Shown one piece after another: positions 1 to 26,805 of a DNA stretch of 64,000 nucleotides. The position numbers were made by a program, and so were the translations under genes. Below the pieces are notes generated by a model. That model saw nothing but the letters and a program-made list of their open reading frames with translations. It did no database searches and was not told where the DNA came from. Every line of letters starts with the position of its first letter. Within the stretch, counting starts at the first letter, position 1. This stretch comes from Scylla paramamosain (lineage: Eukaryota > Arthropoda > Malacostraca > Decapoda > Portunidae): contig NC_087161.1 in the NCBI RefSeq assembly GCF_035594125.1, positions 52,501 through 116,500 of the forward strand, given 5' to 3'.

Positions 1-209
1 CTGAAAAAAAATATCTTTTTTTTTTTGTGTTTGCTTAATATTTCAGTGCTACAGTACCACAGCACTGTACTCTATGGTGCTAATGGTGCAGGAAGGCCTT
101 GTCTACCTTCACCATAAGCCACTGTACCATGTGTCACTGTACCTTAAATCTGTACCACAAAAACAACCTAACTGGCCCTCACCTGAAAAAAAATATCTTT
201 TTTTTTTTT
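1..209 (+). repeat. Tail of a truncated 2.6-kb macrosatellite unit
   Basis: The window opens inside the last ~182-bp monomer of a unit that begins outside it. The sequence matches 2616-2825 and 5213-5422, including the gcaggaaggccttgtctacc motif and a terminal T-run just before the telomere-type block. No gene is seen. Confidence 0.85.
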
Positions 210-379
210 AACCTAACCTAACCTAACCTTACCTAACCTAACCTAACCTAACCTAACCTGACCTGACCTGACCTAACCTAACCTAACCTAACCTAACCTG
301 ACCTAACCTAACCTAACCTAACCTGACCTGACCTGACCTAACCTAACCTAACCTAACCTAACCTAACCTAACCTAACCT
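210..379 (-). repeat. TTAGG-type telomeric pentamer block, copy 1
   Basis: A run of AACCT pentamers, which is TTAGG on the minus strand, the canonical arthropod telomere repeat. Clusters of ACCTG (TCAGG-type) variants are interspersed. Further blocks lie at 2826-2995, 5423-5588 and 8033-8211. The C-rich strand reads left to right, as it would for a telomere lying to the left. Recurrence every 2.6 kb, with unique genes to the right, makes these interstitial or subtelomeric rather than a chromosome end. Confidence 0.9.
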
Positions 380-1699
380 GACTGACTGACTGACTGACTG
401 ACTGACTGACTGACTGACTGACTGACTGACTGACTGACTGACTGACTGACTGACTGATTGATTGGCTAGTTGGTTGAATGGCTAGCTGGCTGGTTGAATG
501 GCTGACTGACTGGCTGACTGACTGACTGACTGACTGACTGACTGACTGACTAGCTGAGTGACTGATTGATTGGCTGGTTGGTTGAATGCCTAGCTGGCTG
601 GTTGAATGGCTGACTGACTGACTGACTGACTGACTGACTGACTGACTGACTGACTGACTGACTAGCTGAGTGACTGATTGATTGGCTTGTTGGTTGAATG
701 GCTAGCTGGCTGGTTGAATGGCTAACTGACTGACTGACTGACTGACTGACTGACTGACTGACTGACTGAGTGACTGATTGATTGGCTGGTTGGTTGAATG
801 GCTAGCTGGCTGGATGAATGGCTGACTGACTGACTGACTGACTGACTGACTGACTGACTGACTGACTGACTGACTGACTGACTAACTGACTAGCTGAGTG
901 ACTGATTGATTGGCTGGTTGGTTGAATGGCTAGCTGGCTGGTTGAATGGCTGACTGACTGACTGACTGACTGACTGACTGACTGACTGACTGACTAGCTG
1001 AGTGACTGATTGATTGGCTAGTTGGTTGAATGGCTAGCTGGCTGGTTGAATGGCTGACTGACTGGCTGACTGACTGACTGACTGACTGACTGACTGACTG
1101 ACTGACTGACTGACTAGCTGAGTGACTGATTGATTGGCTGGTTGGTTGAATGGCTAGCTGGCTGGTTGAATGGCTGACTGACTGACTGACTGACTGACTG
1201 ACTGACTGACTGAGGCAGAGAGACAGGTAGGTGTTGGCAGGGTTGGTTTGGTTTGGAGTGTTGAGGTTTTATGATATTGTAGAGACAGAGAGGTTCAAAG
1301 CTTAATTAGACTTGTATCTTTGAGCCATGAGTCAGTAGAGAGGGAGAAAGAGGCAGACAGGCAGAGAGACAGGAAAAACAGGGAGGAAGAAAAGCTATTT
1401 GCACTGTACCTATAGGTCAGTATGGTGTAGAGTTGTATACTTGAATCAAGAGTAAATATAGACGCAGATACAAAGGCGGGCAAGCTGAGAGAGAGGGAAA
1501 GAAAGGGTCTGAATAAAAGGGAGGAGTCAGGCCTGCAGAAGGGGAGCTTTTGGTATTGTTTACTGATTAGTGTGATAAAGTGTTGTATTGTGTTGTGAGG
1601 TGCAGAGAAAGAGAGAGAGGCTTGTGTGGTGATATTTCATGTTGATGTACAGCAATATGAAATAGTTCTCAGGAGAGAGAGAAAGAGATAGAAATTAGT

Positions 1700-1756
<57 letters not shown>

Positions 1757-2245
1757 ACTCTATAGAAACCTATTTCTTTCCTAATTTGTCTATCTCCATC
1801 TTGTTTTTCATTGTAAGTCATTAATGTTTATCTTGTATTGTCTTGGCATTATTAAAACATGAGGTATATTATTATTAGTGGTTGTAGTTTTGTATCACAA
1901 CATTAACTTATATTAGTTTTGCCTGAAAATCTCTCGTTTTCTAACATTCTCCCATCCTGCAGGCCTGAGTCCAGACCGAGACCCAGAGAAATGTAAACAA
2001 ACGCACCAGTCAGACTTGATATAGGAGTGAATTTGTTGCTTTTTAAAGCGGCAGTCGGTCTGTACATGTGTGAGGTGGCGAGGGGTGTCGCCAGGGGGCG
2101 GCTAGTAGCGTCTGCCACCAGGGAAATATGTAAAAACATAAAAAAAACGCTTCTCAAGAAAGGTAAGGCCGGTTGCAGCTTTTATTTTTTCTTTATTTCT
2201 TTCCATCAGGTTAGGTTTATATTAATTCAGTTAGTTAGGTTTGGT

Positions 2246-2325
<80 letters not shown>

Positions 2326-2825
2326 GTGCTAATGGTGCAGGAAGGCCTTGTCTACCTGCACCATAAGCCACTATACCATGCGTCACTGTACATTTAAACT
2401 GTACCCCAAAAACTTAACCTAACTGGCCCTCACTTAAAAAAAAATATATCGTTTTTTTTTTCGTGTTCTTAATATTTCATTGCTACAATACCACATCACT
2501 GTACCCTATGATGCTAATGGTGCAGGAAGGCCTTGTCTACCTTCACCATAAGCGACTGTACCATGCGTCACTGTACCTTAAAACTGTACCACAAAAACAA
2601 CCTAACTGGCCCTCACCTGAAAAAAAATATCTTTTTTTTTTTGTGTTTGCTTAATATTTCAGTGCTACAGTACCACAGCACTGTACTCTATGGTGCTAAT
2701 GGTGCAGGAAGGCCTTGTCTACCTTCACCATAAGCCACTGTACCATGTGTCACTGTACCTTAAATCTGTACCACAAAAACAACCTAACTGGCCCTCACCT
2801 GAAAAAAAATATCTTTTTTTTTTTT
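210..2825 (+). repeat. Macrosatellite unit 1 (2616 bp)
   Basis: First complete copy of a composite tandem unit. In order it holds an AACCT block (210-379), a GACT tetranucleotide array with a ~125-bp internal period (380-1212), a lower-copy segment (1213-2248) with a CA tract (about 1700-1752), a CT tract (about 2249-2322), and about three monomers of ~182 bp (2323-2825), each carrying the gcaggaaggccttgtctacc motif. Units 2 and 3 are almost identical and differ mainly in microsatellite length, so the array is young or homogenised. No protein-coding gene is supported. Confidence 0.93.
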
Positions 2826-4295
2826 AACCTAACCTAACCTAACCTTACCTAACCTAACCTAACCTAACCTAACCTGACCTGACCTGACCTAACCTAACCT
2901 AACCTAACCTAACCTGACCTAACCTAACCTAACCTAACCTGACCTGACCTGACCTAACCTAACCTAACCTAACCTAACCTAACCTAACCTAACCTGACTG
3001 ACTGACTGACTGACTGACTGACTGACTGACTGACTGACTGACTGACTGACTGATTGATTGGCTAGTTGGTTGAATGGCTAGCTGGCTGGTTGAATGGCTG
3101 ACTGACTGGCTGACTGACTGACTGACTGACTGACTGACTGACTGACTAGCTGAGTGACTGATTGATTGGCTGGTTGGTTGAATGCCTAGCTGGCTGGTTG
3201 AATGGCTGACTGACTGACTGACTGACTGACTGACTGACTGACTGACTGACTGACTGACTAGCTGAGTGACTGATTGATTGGCTTGTTGGTTGAATGGCTA
3301 GCTGGCTGGTTGAATGGCTAACTGACTGACTGACTGACTGACTGACTGACTGACTGACTGACTGAGTGACTGATTGATTGGCTGGTTGGTTGAATGGCTA
3401 GCTGGCTGGATGAATGGCTGACTGACTGACTGACTGACTGACTGACTGACTGACTGACTGACTGACTGACTGACTGACTAACTGACTAGCTGAGTGACTG
3501 ATTGATTGGCTGGTTGGTTGAATGGCTAGCTGGCTGGTTGAATGGCTGACTGACTGACTGACTGACTGACTGACTGACTGACTGACTGACTAGCTGAGTG
3601 ACTGATTGATTGGCTAGTTGGTTGAATGGCTAGCTGGCTGGTTGAATGGCTGACTGACTGGCTGACTGACTGACTGACTGACTGACTGACTGACTGACTG
3701 ACTGACTGACTAGCTGAGTGACTGATTGATTGGCTGGTTGGTTGAATGGCTAGCTGGCTGGTTGAATGGCTGACTGACTGACTGACTGACTGACTGACTG
3801 ACTGACTGAGGCAGAGAGACAGGTAGGTGTTGGCAGGGTTGGTTTGGTTTGGAGTGTTGAGGTTTTATGATATTGTAGAGACAGAGAGGTTCAAAGCTTA
3901 ATTAGACTTGTATCTTTGAGCCATGAGTCAGTAGAGAGGGAGAAAGAGGCAGACAGGCAGAGAGACAGGAAAAACAGGGAGGAAGAAAAGCTATTTGCAC
4001 TGTACCTATAGGTCAGTATGGTGTAGAGTTGTATACTTGAATCAAGAGTAAATATAGACGCAGATACAAAGGCGGGCAAGCTGAGAGAGAGGGAAAGAAA
4101 GGGTCTGAATAAAAGGGAGGAGTCAGGCCTGCAGAAGGGGAGCTTTTGGTATTGTTTACTGATTAGTGTGATAAAGTGTTGTATTGTGTTGTGAGGTGCA
4201 GAGAAAGAGAGAGAGGCTTGTGTGGTGATATTTCATGTTGATGTACAGCAATATGAAATAGTTCTCAGGAGAGAGAGAAAGAGATAGAAATTAGT

Positions 4296-4352
<57 letters not shown>

Positions 4353-4841
4353 ACTCTATAGAAACCTATTTCTTTCCTAATTTGTCTATCTCCATCTTGT
4401 TTTTCATTGTAAGTCATTAATGTTTATCTTGTATTGTCTTGGCATTATTAAAACATGAGGTATATTATTATTAGTGGTTGTAGTTTTGTATCACAACATT
4501 AACTTATATTAGTTTTGCCTGAAAATCTCTCGTTTTCTAACATTCTCCCATCCTGCAGGCCTGAGTCCAGACCGAGACCCAGAGAAATGTAAACAAACGC
4601 ACCAGTCAGACTTGATATAGGAGTGAATTTGTTGCTTTTTAAAGCGGCAGTCGGTCTGTACATGTGTGAGGTGGCGAGGGGTGTCGCCAGGGGGCGGCTA
4701 GTAGCGTCTGCCACCAGGGAAATATGTAAAAACATAAAAAAAACGCTTCTCAAGAAAGGTAAGGCCGGTTGCAGCTTTTATTTTTTCTTTATTTCTTTCC
4801 ATCAGGTTAGGTTTATATTAATTCAGTTAGTTAGGTTTGGT

Positions 4842-4923
<82 letters not shown>

Positions 4924-5422
4924 GTGCTAATGGTGCAGGAAGGCCTTGTCTACCTGCACCATAAGCCACTATACCATGCGTCACTGTACATTTAAACTGT
5001 ACCCCAAAAACTTAACCTAACTGGCCCTCACTTAAAAAAAAATATATCGTTTTTTTTTCGTGTTCTTAATATTTCATTGCTACAATACCACATCACTGTA
5101 CCCTATGATGCTAATGGTGCAGGAAGGCCTTGTCTACCTTCACCATAAGCGACTGTACCATGCGTCACTGTACCTTAAAACTGTACCACAAAAACAACCT
5201 AACTGGCCCTCACCTGAAAAAAAATATCTTTTTTTTTTTGTGTTTGCTTAATATTTCAGTGCTACAGTACCACAGCACTGTACTCTATGGTGCTAATGGT
5301 GCAGGAAGGCCTTGTCTACCTTCACCATAAGCCACTGTACCATGTGTCACTGTACCTTAAATCTGTACCACAAAAACAACCTAACTGGCCCTCACCTGAA
5401 AAAAAATATCTTTTTTTTTTTT
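2826..5422 (+). repeat. Macrosatellite unit 2 (2597 bp)
   Basis: Second complete copy with the same block order as unit 1: telomere-type block 2826-2995, GACT array 2996-3808, lower-copy segment 3809-4845, CT tract about 4846-4920 and 182-bp monomers to 5422. Short open frames recur at the same offsets in every unit, as expected of copied DNA. Confidence 0.93.
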
Positions 5423-6911
5423 AACCTAACCTAACCTAACCTTACCTAACCTAACCTAACCTAACCTAACCTGACCTGACCTGACCTAACCTAACCTAAC
5501 CTAACCTAACCTGACCTAACCTAACCTAACCTAACCTGACCTGACCTGACCTAACCTAACCTAACCTAACCTAACCTAACCTAACCTGACTGACTGACTG
5601 ACTGACTGACTGACTGACTGACTGACTGACTGACTGACTGACTGACTGACTGACTGACTGACTGACTGATTGATTGGCTAGTTGGTTGAATGGCTAGCTG
5701 GCTGGTTGAATGGCTGACTGACTGGCTGACTGACTGACTGACTGACTGACTGACTGACTGACTAGCTGAGTGACTGATTGATTGGCTGGTTGGTTGAATG
5801 CCTAGCTGGCTGGTTGAATGGCTGACTGACTGACTGACTGACTGACTGACTGACTGACTGACTGACTGACTGACTAGCTGAGTGACTGATTGATTGGCTT
5901 GTTGGTTGAATGGCTAGCTGGCTGGTTGAATGGCTAACTGACTGACTGACTGACTGACTGACTGACTGACTGACTGACTGAGTGACTGATTGATTGGCTG
6001 GTTGGTTGAATGGCTAGCTGGCTGGATGAATGGCTGACTGACTGACTGACTGACTGACTGACTGACTGACTGACTGACTGACTGACTGACTGACTAACTG
6101 ACTAGCTGAGTGACTGATTGATTGGCTGGTTGGTTGAATGGCTAGCTGGCTGGTTGAATGGCTGACTGACTGACTGACTGACTGACTGACTGACTGACTG
6201 ACTGACTAGCTGAGTGACTGATTGATTGGCTAGTTGGTTGAATGGCTAGCTGGCTGGTTGAATGGCTGACTGACTGGCTGACTGACTGACTGACTGACTG
6301 ACTGACTGACTGACTGACTGACTGACTAGCTGAGTGACTGATTGATTGGCTGGTTGGTTGAATGGCTAGCTGGCTGGTTGAATGGCTGACTGACTGACTG
6401 ACTGACTGACTGACTGACTGACTGAGGCAGAGAGACAGGTAGGTGTTGGCAGGGTTGGTTTGGTTTGGAGTGTTGAGGTTTTATGATATTGTAGAGACAG
6501 AGAGGTTCAAAGCTTAATTAGACTTGTATCTTTGAGCCATGAGTCAGTAGAGAGGGAGAAAGAGGCAGACAGGCAGAGAGACAGGAAAAACAGGGAGGAA
6601 GAAAAGCTATTTGCACTGTACCTATAGGTCAGTATGGTGTAGAGTTGTATACTTGAATCAAGAGTAAATATAGACGCAGATACAAAGGCGGGCAAGCTGA
6701 GAGAGAGGGAAAGAAAGGGTCTGAATAAAAGGGAGGAGTCAGGCCTGCAGAAGGGGAGCTTTTGGTATTGTTTACTGATTAGTGTGATAAAGTGTTGTAT
6801 TGTGTTGTGAGGTGCAGAGAAAGAGAGAGAGGCTTGTGTGGTGATATTTCATGTTGATGTACAGCAATATGAAATAGTTCTCAGGAGAGAGAGAAAGAGA
6901 TAGAAATTAGT

Positions 6912-6968
<57 letters not shown>

Positions 6969-7457
6969 ACTCTATAGAAACCTATTTCTTTCCTAATTTG
7001 TCTATCTCCATCTTGTTTTTCATTGTAAGTCATTAATGTTTATCTTGTATTGTCTTGGCATTATTAAAACATGAGGTATATTATTATTAGTGGTTGTAGT
7101 TTTGTATCACAACATTAACTTATATTAGTTTTGCCTGAAAATCTCTCGTTTTCTAACATTCTCCCATCCTGCAGGCCTGAGTCCAGACCGAGACCCAGAG
7201 AAATGTAAACAAACGCACCAGTCAGACTTGATATAGGAGTGAATTTGTTGCTTTTTAAAGCGGCAGTCGGTCTGTACATGTGTGAGGTGGCGAGGGGTGT
7301 CGCCAGGGGGCGGCTAGTAGCGTCTGCCACCAGGGAAATATGTAAAAACATAAAAAAAACGCTTCTCAAGAAAGGTAAGGCCGGTTGCAGCTTTTATTTT
7401 TTCTTTATTTCTTTCCATCAGGTTAGGTTTATATTAATTCAGTTAGTTAGGTTTGGT

Positions 7458-7537
<80 letters not shown>

Positions 7538-8032
7538 GTGCTAATGGTGCAGGAAGGCCTTGTCTACCTGCACCATAAGCCACTATACCATGCGTCACTG
7601 TACATTTAAACTGTACCCCAAAAACTTAACCTAACTGGCCCTCACTTAAAAAAAAATATATCGTTTTTTTTTCGTGTTCTTAATATTTCATTGCTACAAT
7701 ACCACATCACTGTACCCTATGATGCTAATGGTGCAGGAAGGCCTTGTCTACCTTCACCATAAGCGACTGTACCATGCGTCACTGTACCTTAAAACTGTAC
7801 CACAAAAACAACCTAACTGGCCCTCACCTGAAAAAAAATATCTTTTTTTTTTTGTGTTTGCTTAATATTTCAGTGCTACAGTACCACAGCACTGTACTCT
7901 ATGGTGCTAATGGTGCAGGAAGGCCTTGTCTACCTTCACCATAAGCCACTGTACCATGTGTCACTGTACCTTAAATCTGTACCACAAAAACAACCTAACT
8001 GGCCCTCACCTGAAAAAAAATCTTTTTTTTTT
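5423..8032 (+). repeat. Macrosatellite unit 3 (2610 bp)
   Basis: Third complete copy with the same block order: telomere-type block 5423-5588, GACT array 5589-6424, lower-copy segment 6425-7461, CT tract about 7462-7534 and monomers to 8032. It is followed by a diverged fourth domain, so the regular array stops here. Confidence 0.93.
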
Positions 8033-8211
8033 AACCTAACCTAACCTAACCTAACCTTACCTAACCTAACCTAACCTAACCTAACCTGACCTGACCTGAC
8101 CTAACCTAACCTAACCTAACCTAACCTGACCTAACCTAACCTAACCTAACCTAACCTGACCTGACCTAACCTAACCTAACCTAACCTAACCTAACCAATC
8201 CTAACCTAACC
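8033..8211 (-). repeat. TTAGG-type telomeric pentamer block, copy 4
   Basis: The same AACCT run as in the three units, with fewer TCAGG-type variants and a degenerate right edge. It marks the transition from regular macrosatellite to the diverged fourth domain. Confidence 0.88.
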
Positions 8212-8229
8212 GAGACATTAAAAATTAGT

Positions 8230-8360
8230 CACAAGGCAAAAAGACGATTCAAAGTGACTGACATACCAAGCAATTAATTAGTGAAATCAGTCTTTGTTGA
8301 CTACTCCAAAGCCTTTCAGTTTGTCGACCTCAGTATACTGTTAGGAAAAAGTGCATTATT
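8230..8360 (+). pseudogene. Non-LTR retrotransposon RT fragment (palm motif A)
   Basis: From 8287 the plus strand reads SVFVDYSKAFQFVDLSILL, matching reverse-transcriptase motif A of non-LTR elements (family pattern V-D-Y-S-K-A-F-D-x-V-D-H). The motif's second Asp position is Gln here, and a TAA lies just upstream, so this is a dead fragment. A near-identical copy lies at 11820-12050. The element family is not identified. The match to motif A is read directly; everything beyond that is inference. Confidence 0.6.
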
Positions 8361-8439
8361 AAGACATTATTAGTGGTTGTATCACGGTATTTTATAATAG
8401 ACTTATAACTAGTTTCCCCTGAAAATCTTTCGTTTTCTA

Positions 8440-8700
8440 TCATTCTTTCATTCTACACGCCTGAGCCCTGACAGAGACCCAGAGAAATGTAAACAGGCAC
8501 GAGTCAGACTTGATATAGGGCTGAATTTGTTGCTTTTCAGAGAGGGGCAGTCGGTCTGTACATGCGTGAGGTGGCGAGAGGCGTGTCCAGGGGGCGGCTA
8601 GTAGCGTGTGCCACCGTGGAAATATGTACAGACATAAAGAAGACGCCCTCAAGAAAGGTAAGGCCGGTTCCAGCTTTTATTTTTATTTATTTATTTCCAT
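8440..8700 (+). other. Diverged copy of the exon-like GC-richer segment
   Basis: Homologous to 1940-2180, 4535-4780, 7155-7395 and 12040-12300. It contains the conserved gtggcgag...ggcggctagtagcg block and ends at AAG|GTAAGGCCGG, a good 5-prime splice-site match retained in all copies. An open frame from 8562 resembles the 2067 frame (EVARG, GRLVA, EIC, IKKT shared), but a 1-nt indel before the donor changes its phase. It may be an untranslated first exon or simply part of the satellite; it is not called a gene. Confidence 0.4.
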
Positions 8701-8869
8701 CCCGGCCTGGGACCCCCCCTTTCCCGAGTCCTGAGGTGTTGGGGGACGGCCCGGGGGTGCTGTGTGCCCGTGAGTGTACCAGGTGCTCAAGCTTATACAA
8801 AACAAGGAAAGTTTGAAGCATTTTTAGAGGGGCAGTCGGTCTGTACATGCGTGTACATTAATTTTGAGG

Positions 8870-9105
8870 TGTTCCTTGTCATCCCCTGTCACTCCTGCCT
8901 GCCTCTGTCACCTCTACCAATCCCTGTCAAGCTCTGCCAAGCCCTTTGTCACCTCTCAAGTAATGAGGTGGCTTGAGATGTGAGATTTTAAACAGAAGCC
9001 TTTGCTGTCACCCCTGCCAAGCCCTACCAAACCCTGTCAGCCCCCACCAAGGCCCTCTCAAGCCCCAACAAGGCCTGTCAACCCCCTACCGAGACCTATC
9101 AGCTC
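8870..9105 (+). repeat. Degenerate CCTGYCAAGC-type minisatellite
   Basis: Irregular repeats of a roughly 10-18-bp pyrimidine-rich motif (ccctgtcaag, ccctgccaag, ccccaacaag and variants). No coding signal is seen. Confidence 0.5.
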
Positions 9106-9237
9106 TATAATCTGAAAAAAGTGCAGTGTCTTAGGAGGGATTGATTAAGTAAACAGTGACTTATGGCCAAAATGGAACTATATGGAGATTAAGTAGAGAT
9201 TAGAATAGAAGCTGAAATTGAGCAGGATAGTTACAAT

Positions 9238-10041
9238 CACAGACTTCCAACTTGCTACTCCTTGGTGTGAAAGAATCTGCAGGAAATTAAGTACATGGCA
9301 ACTCCTGTTAGTCCCTCATGTGTTCTTGAAAGCAGACTGACAGATTCAGTGTGTGACATGCTGACGTGGGGGAAGGCTGTCTGGTGGCTGCTCTATGCTG
9401 TAGCTAACAAAATGGTTGTGTTTCAAGTGTTGTCATGCCTGGAAAGTCTACAGGTCATCATTACTAGTATAAATGTGTAATACAATGGTGAAATTTAGTG
9501 AAAAAATGTGCTGTTTATGTATTGGCAGGGAAAGATTTGTGCTCATCAAGACAATGATAAAAAAATTTTTATATTATTATTATTATTACTATTTTTTTTC
9601 TTTTACTTGTTTTGCTGTAAGATGAGACTACAATAACTGCCCCTTGATGCCCTATAAGGTACCGCCAAGCACCAAGGGGCGGCCACCACGGTGCACAGTG
9701 AAGCACGTCCCAGCATCCCTGTCACCATCTTTTCCCTGCCAATAATTATGCATTACATTTCCCAACTAATTTCATTCTAGTGCAACATTTCTACTACTAA
9801 TGGTGACCTGTACACTTCCCAGCATGACCAGTACAGCACTTCAAACAAACACAGCCTTTTCTTAGCCACAGCAAGGTGCAGCCACGACAGACAGCCTTCC
9901 CTAAGTCAGCATGTCACACTGCATCCATAACACTGAGCTTCCAGGAACACATCTGGGGGACTGATACAAGTTGCTGTGTAGGTCATTTGTCCCAGCAGAC
10001 TCTTTCACACCAAGCAGGCATGAGGTGGTAGTCTGTGCAGT
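9238..10041. mobile_element. Fold-back (large inverted-repeat) element
   Basis: Imperfect inverted repeat with arms about 9238-9545 and 9725-10041. For example, left cacagac, cttggtgtgaaag, gtgacatgctgac and ggaaggctgtct recur in the same order on the opposite strand of the right arm. The ~180-bp centre is AT-rich and ends in a small cccctt/aagggg hairpin. No transposase is visible. This fits a non-autonomous fold-back or MITE-like DNA transposon; the superfamily cannot be assigned. Confidence 0.7.
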
Positions 10042-10174
10042 GCGTCAGTGCTTGGAATTTTGAACCGGTCTTGCTGCATCTATGGCCCAGAGACCAAACA
10101 CAGACCAAACAGAGGGCTAGCTGAACCTAACACAAACCAAACAGACGCCCACCAGAACCATACACAGGCCCACA

Positions 10175-10707
10175 GAACTAACTGACTGGCTGGCCGGCTG
10201 ACTCGCTGGCTGAGTGACTGACTGACTGACTGACTGACTGGCTGGCTGGCTGGCTTGCTGGCTGGCTTACTAACTGACTGACTGACTGACTGGCTGGCTG
10301 AGTGACTGATTGACTGGCTGGTAAGCTAGTTGGGTGGCTAGCTGGTTGGTTGAATGGCTGACTGACTGACTGACTGACTGACTGACTGACTGACTAGCTG
10401 AGTGACTGATTGATTGGCTGGTTGGTTGAATGCCTAGCTGGCTGGTTGAATGGCTGACTGACTGACTGACTGACTGACTGACTGACTGACTGACTGACTG
10501 ACTGACTGACTGACTGACTGACTAACTGACTGACTGACTAGCTGAGTGACTGATTGATTGGCTGGTTTGTCGAATGGCTAGCTGGCTGGTTGAATGGCTA
10601 ACTGACTGACTGACTGACTGACTGACTGACTGACTGACTGACTGACTAACTGAGTGACTGATTGATTGGCTGGTTGGTTGAATGGCTAGCTGGCTGGTTG
10701 AACGGCT

Positions 10708-10751
<44 letters not shown>

Positions 10752-11437
10752 AACTGACTAGCTGAGTGACTGATTGATTGGCTGGTTGGTTGAATGGCTG
10801 ACTGACTGACTGACTGACTGACTGACTGACTGACTGACTGACTGACTGACTAGCTGAGTGACTGATTGATTGGCTAGTTGGTTGAATGGCTAGCTGGCTG
10901 GTTGAATGGCTGACTGACTGGCTGACTGACTGACTAACTGACTGACTGACTGACTGACTGACTGACTGACTGACTAGCTGAGTGACTGATTGATTGGCTG
11001 GTTGGTTGCATGCCTAGCTGGCTGGTTGAATGGCTGACTGACTGACTGACTGACTGACTGACTGACTGACTGACTGACTGACTGACTGACTGACTGACTA
11101 GCTGAGTGACTGATTGATTGGCTGGTTGGTTGAATGGCTAGCTGGCTGGTTGAATGGCTAACTGACTGACTGACTGACTGACTGACTGACTGACTGACTG
11201 ACTGACTGACTAACTGAGTGACTGATTGATTGGCTGGTTGGTTGAATGGCTAGCTGGCTGGTTGAATGGCTGACTGACTGACTGACTGACTGACTGACTG
11301 ACTGACTGACTGACTGACTGACTGACTGACTGACTGACTAGCTGAGTGACTGATTGATTGGCTGGTTGGTTGAATGGCTAGCTGGCTGGTTGAATGGCTG
11401 ACTGACTGACTGACTGACTGACTGACTGACTGACTGA
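10175..11437 (+). repeat. GACT tetranucleotide array with higher-order period
   Basis: A 1.25-kb array of GACT/CTGA units punctuated about every 110-140 bp by a diverged block (gagtgactgattgattgg then a ttggttgaatggctagctgg type segment). It is the same family as the arrays in the three macrosatellite units but longer, with more substitutions at its left edge. Confidence 0.9.
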
Positions 11438-25777
<14,340 letters not shown>

Positions 25778-25780
<3 letters not shown>

Positions 25781-26160
25781 GATAAAAAAGGCCAGCCCTC
25801 CCCTAGAAGGAGGCACCTGCAACATCAAGTTTTAGTTCAGAGGCTACATAAAGATCAAGATCATCCTGATCCCCGAGGCCCGGGCGCACGCGCGTCATGT
25901 AAACAAAGTACAAACATACTCCCACAGTCCCACAGCCTGCCCTACACGACCCCAGCAAACACACAAGAACAAGCTATAGAGCTACATCGTCGATACCCTT
26001 ACAACTACAAGCTATAGCAAGTAAGTAAGCTCTGCATGCTCAGAGGCATAACAATAGGTTAGCAGAGGTAGCAAACTGCCACGGGGCCAGGGCCTATATA
26101 ATAATGATTATGTAAAGGGGGCCCGAGCCTATGGACGTAGAGTCTCGAAAAGGGGCCAAG
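25778..26160. other. GC-richer unique stretch, no gene recognised
   Basis: Contains a CpG-rich patch (cccgggcgcacgcgcgtcatg) and, near 26019, a sequence resembling a 5-prime splice site (GCAA|GTAAGTAAG). This could be an untranslated first exon, but no downstream coding exon is visible, so no gene is called. Confidence 0.25.
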
Positions 26161-26164
26161 GGAC

Positions 26165-26265
26165 CCAAGGGGTATGTGCCCATGGCACATACCCCTTGGT
26201 ATAATACCAAGGGGTATGTGGTATGGGATAATGACATAATGCTAGCATTATGTCATTATCCCATA
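26165..26265. repeat. Three adjoining perfect palindromes
   Basis: Arms 26165-26180 and 26184-26199 pair perfectly (16 bp, 3-nt loop). Arms 26186-26201 and 26205-26220 pair perfectly (16 bp, 3-nt loop). 26222-26265 is a perfect 44-bp palindrome centred on GCTAGC. The right arm of the first overlaps the left arm of the second, so alternative hairpins compete. The last palindrome's right half is the start of the adjacent 141-bp tandem repeat. Confidence 0.9.
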
Positions 26266-26805
26266 TATGCTTGATATATACTGCTTGATATATACTGCTT
26301 GATATGTCATGTGATCTCATTAGCTTAATTATGTCCTGTGTATGAGTGCAGTTTTTCTTTTTCACACAGTGCTTCTCTCAATTTATTTTCTATCTGCTAG
26401 CATTATGTCATTATCCCATATATACTTGATATATACTGCTTGATATGTCATGTGATCTCATTAGCTTAATTATGTCCTGTGTATGAGTGCAGTTTTTCTT
26501 TTTCACACAGTGCTTCTCTCAATTTATTTTCTATCTGCTAGCATTATGTCATTATCCCATATATGCTTGATATATACTGCTTGATATGTTATGTGATCTC
26601 ATTAGCTTTATTATGTCCTGTGTATGAGTGCAGTTTTTCTTTTTCACACAGTGCTTCTCTCAATTTAGTTTCTATCTGCTAGCATTATGTCATTATCCAA
26701 TATATGCTTGATATATACTGCTTGATATGTCATGTGATCTCATTAGCTTTATTATGTCCTGTGTAAGAGTGCAGTTTTCTTTTTCATACAGTGCTTCTCT
26801 CACTA
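26241..26805 (+). repeat. 141-bp tandem repeat, four copies
   Basis: Monomers start with GCTAGCATTATGTC at 26241, 26396, 26537 and 26678. The first is longer by an internal duplication of the cttgatatatactg segment, and the last decays near 26800. No coding signal. Confidence 0.9.

Noticed and set aside
1..8211. A true chromosome end
   Set aside because: Telomere-type blocks are short and separated by 2.6 kb of other sequence, and the window start is mid-unit. A subtelomeric location is possible but not shown.
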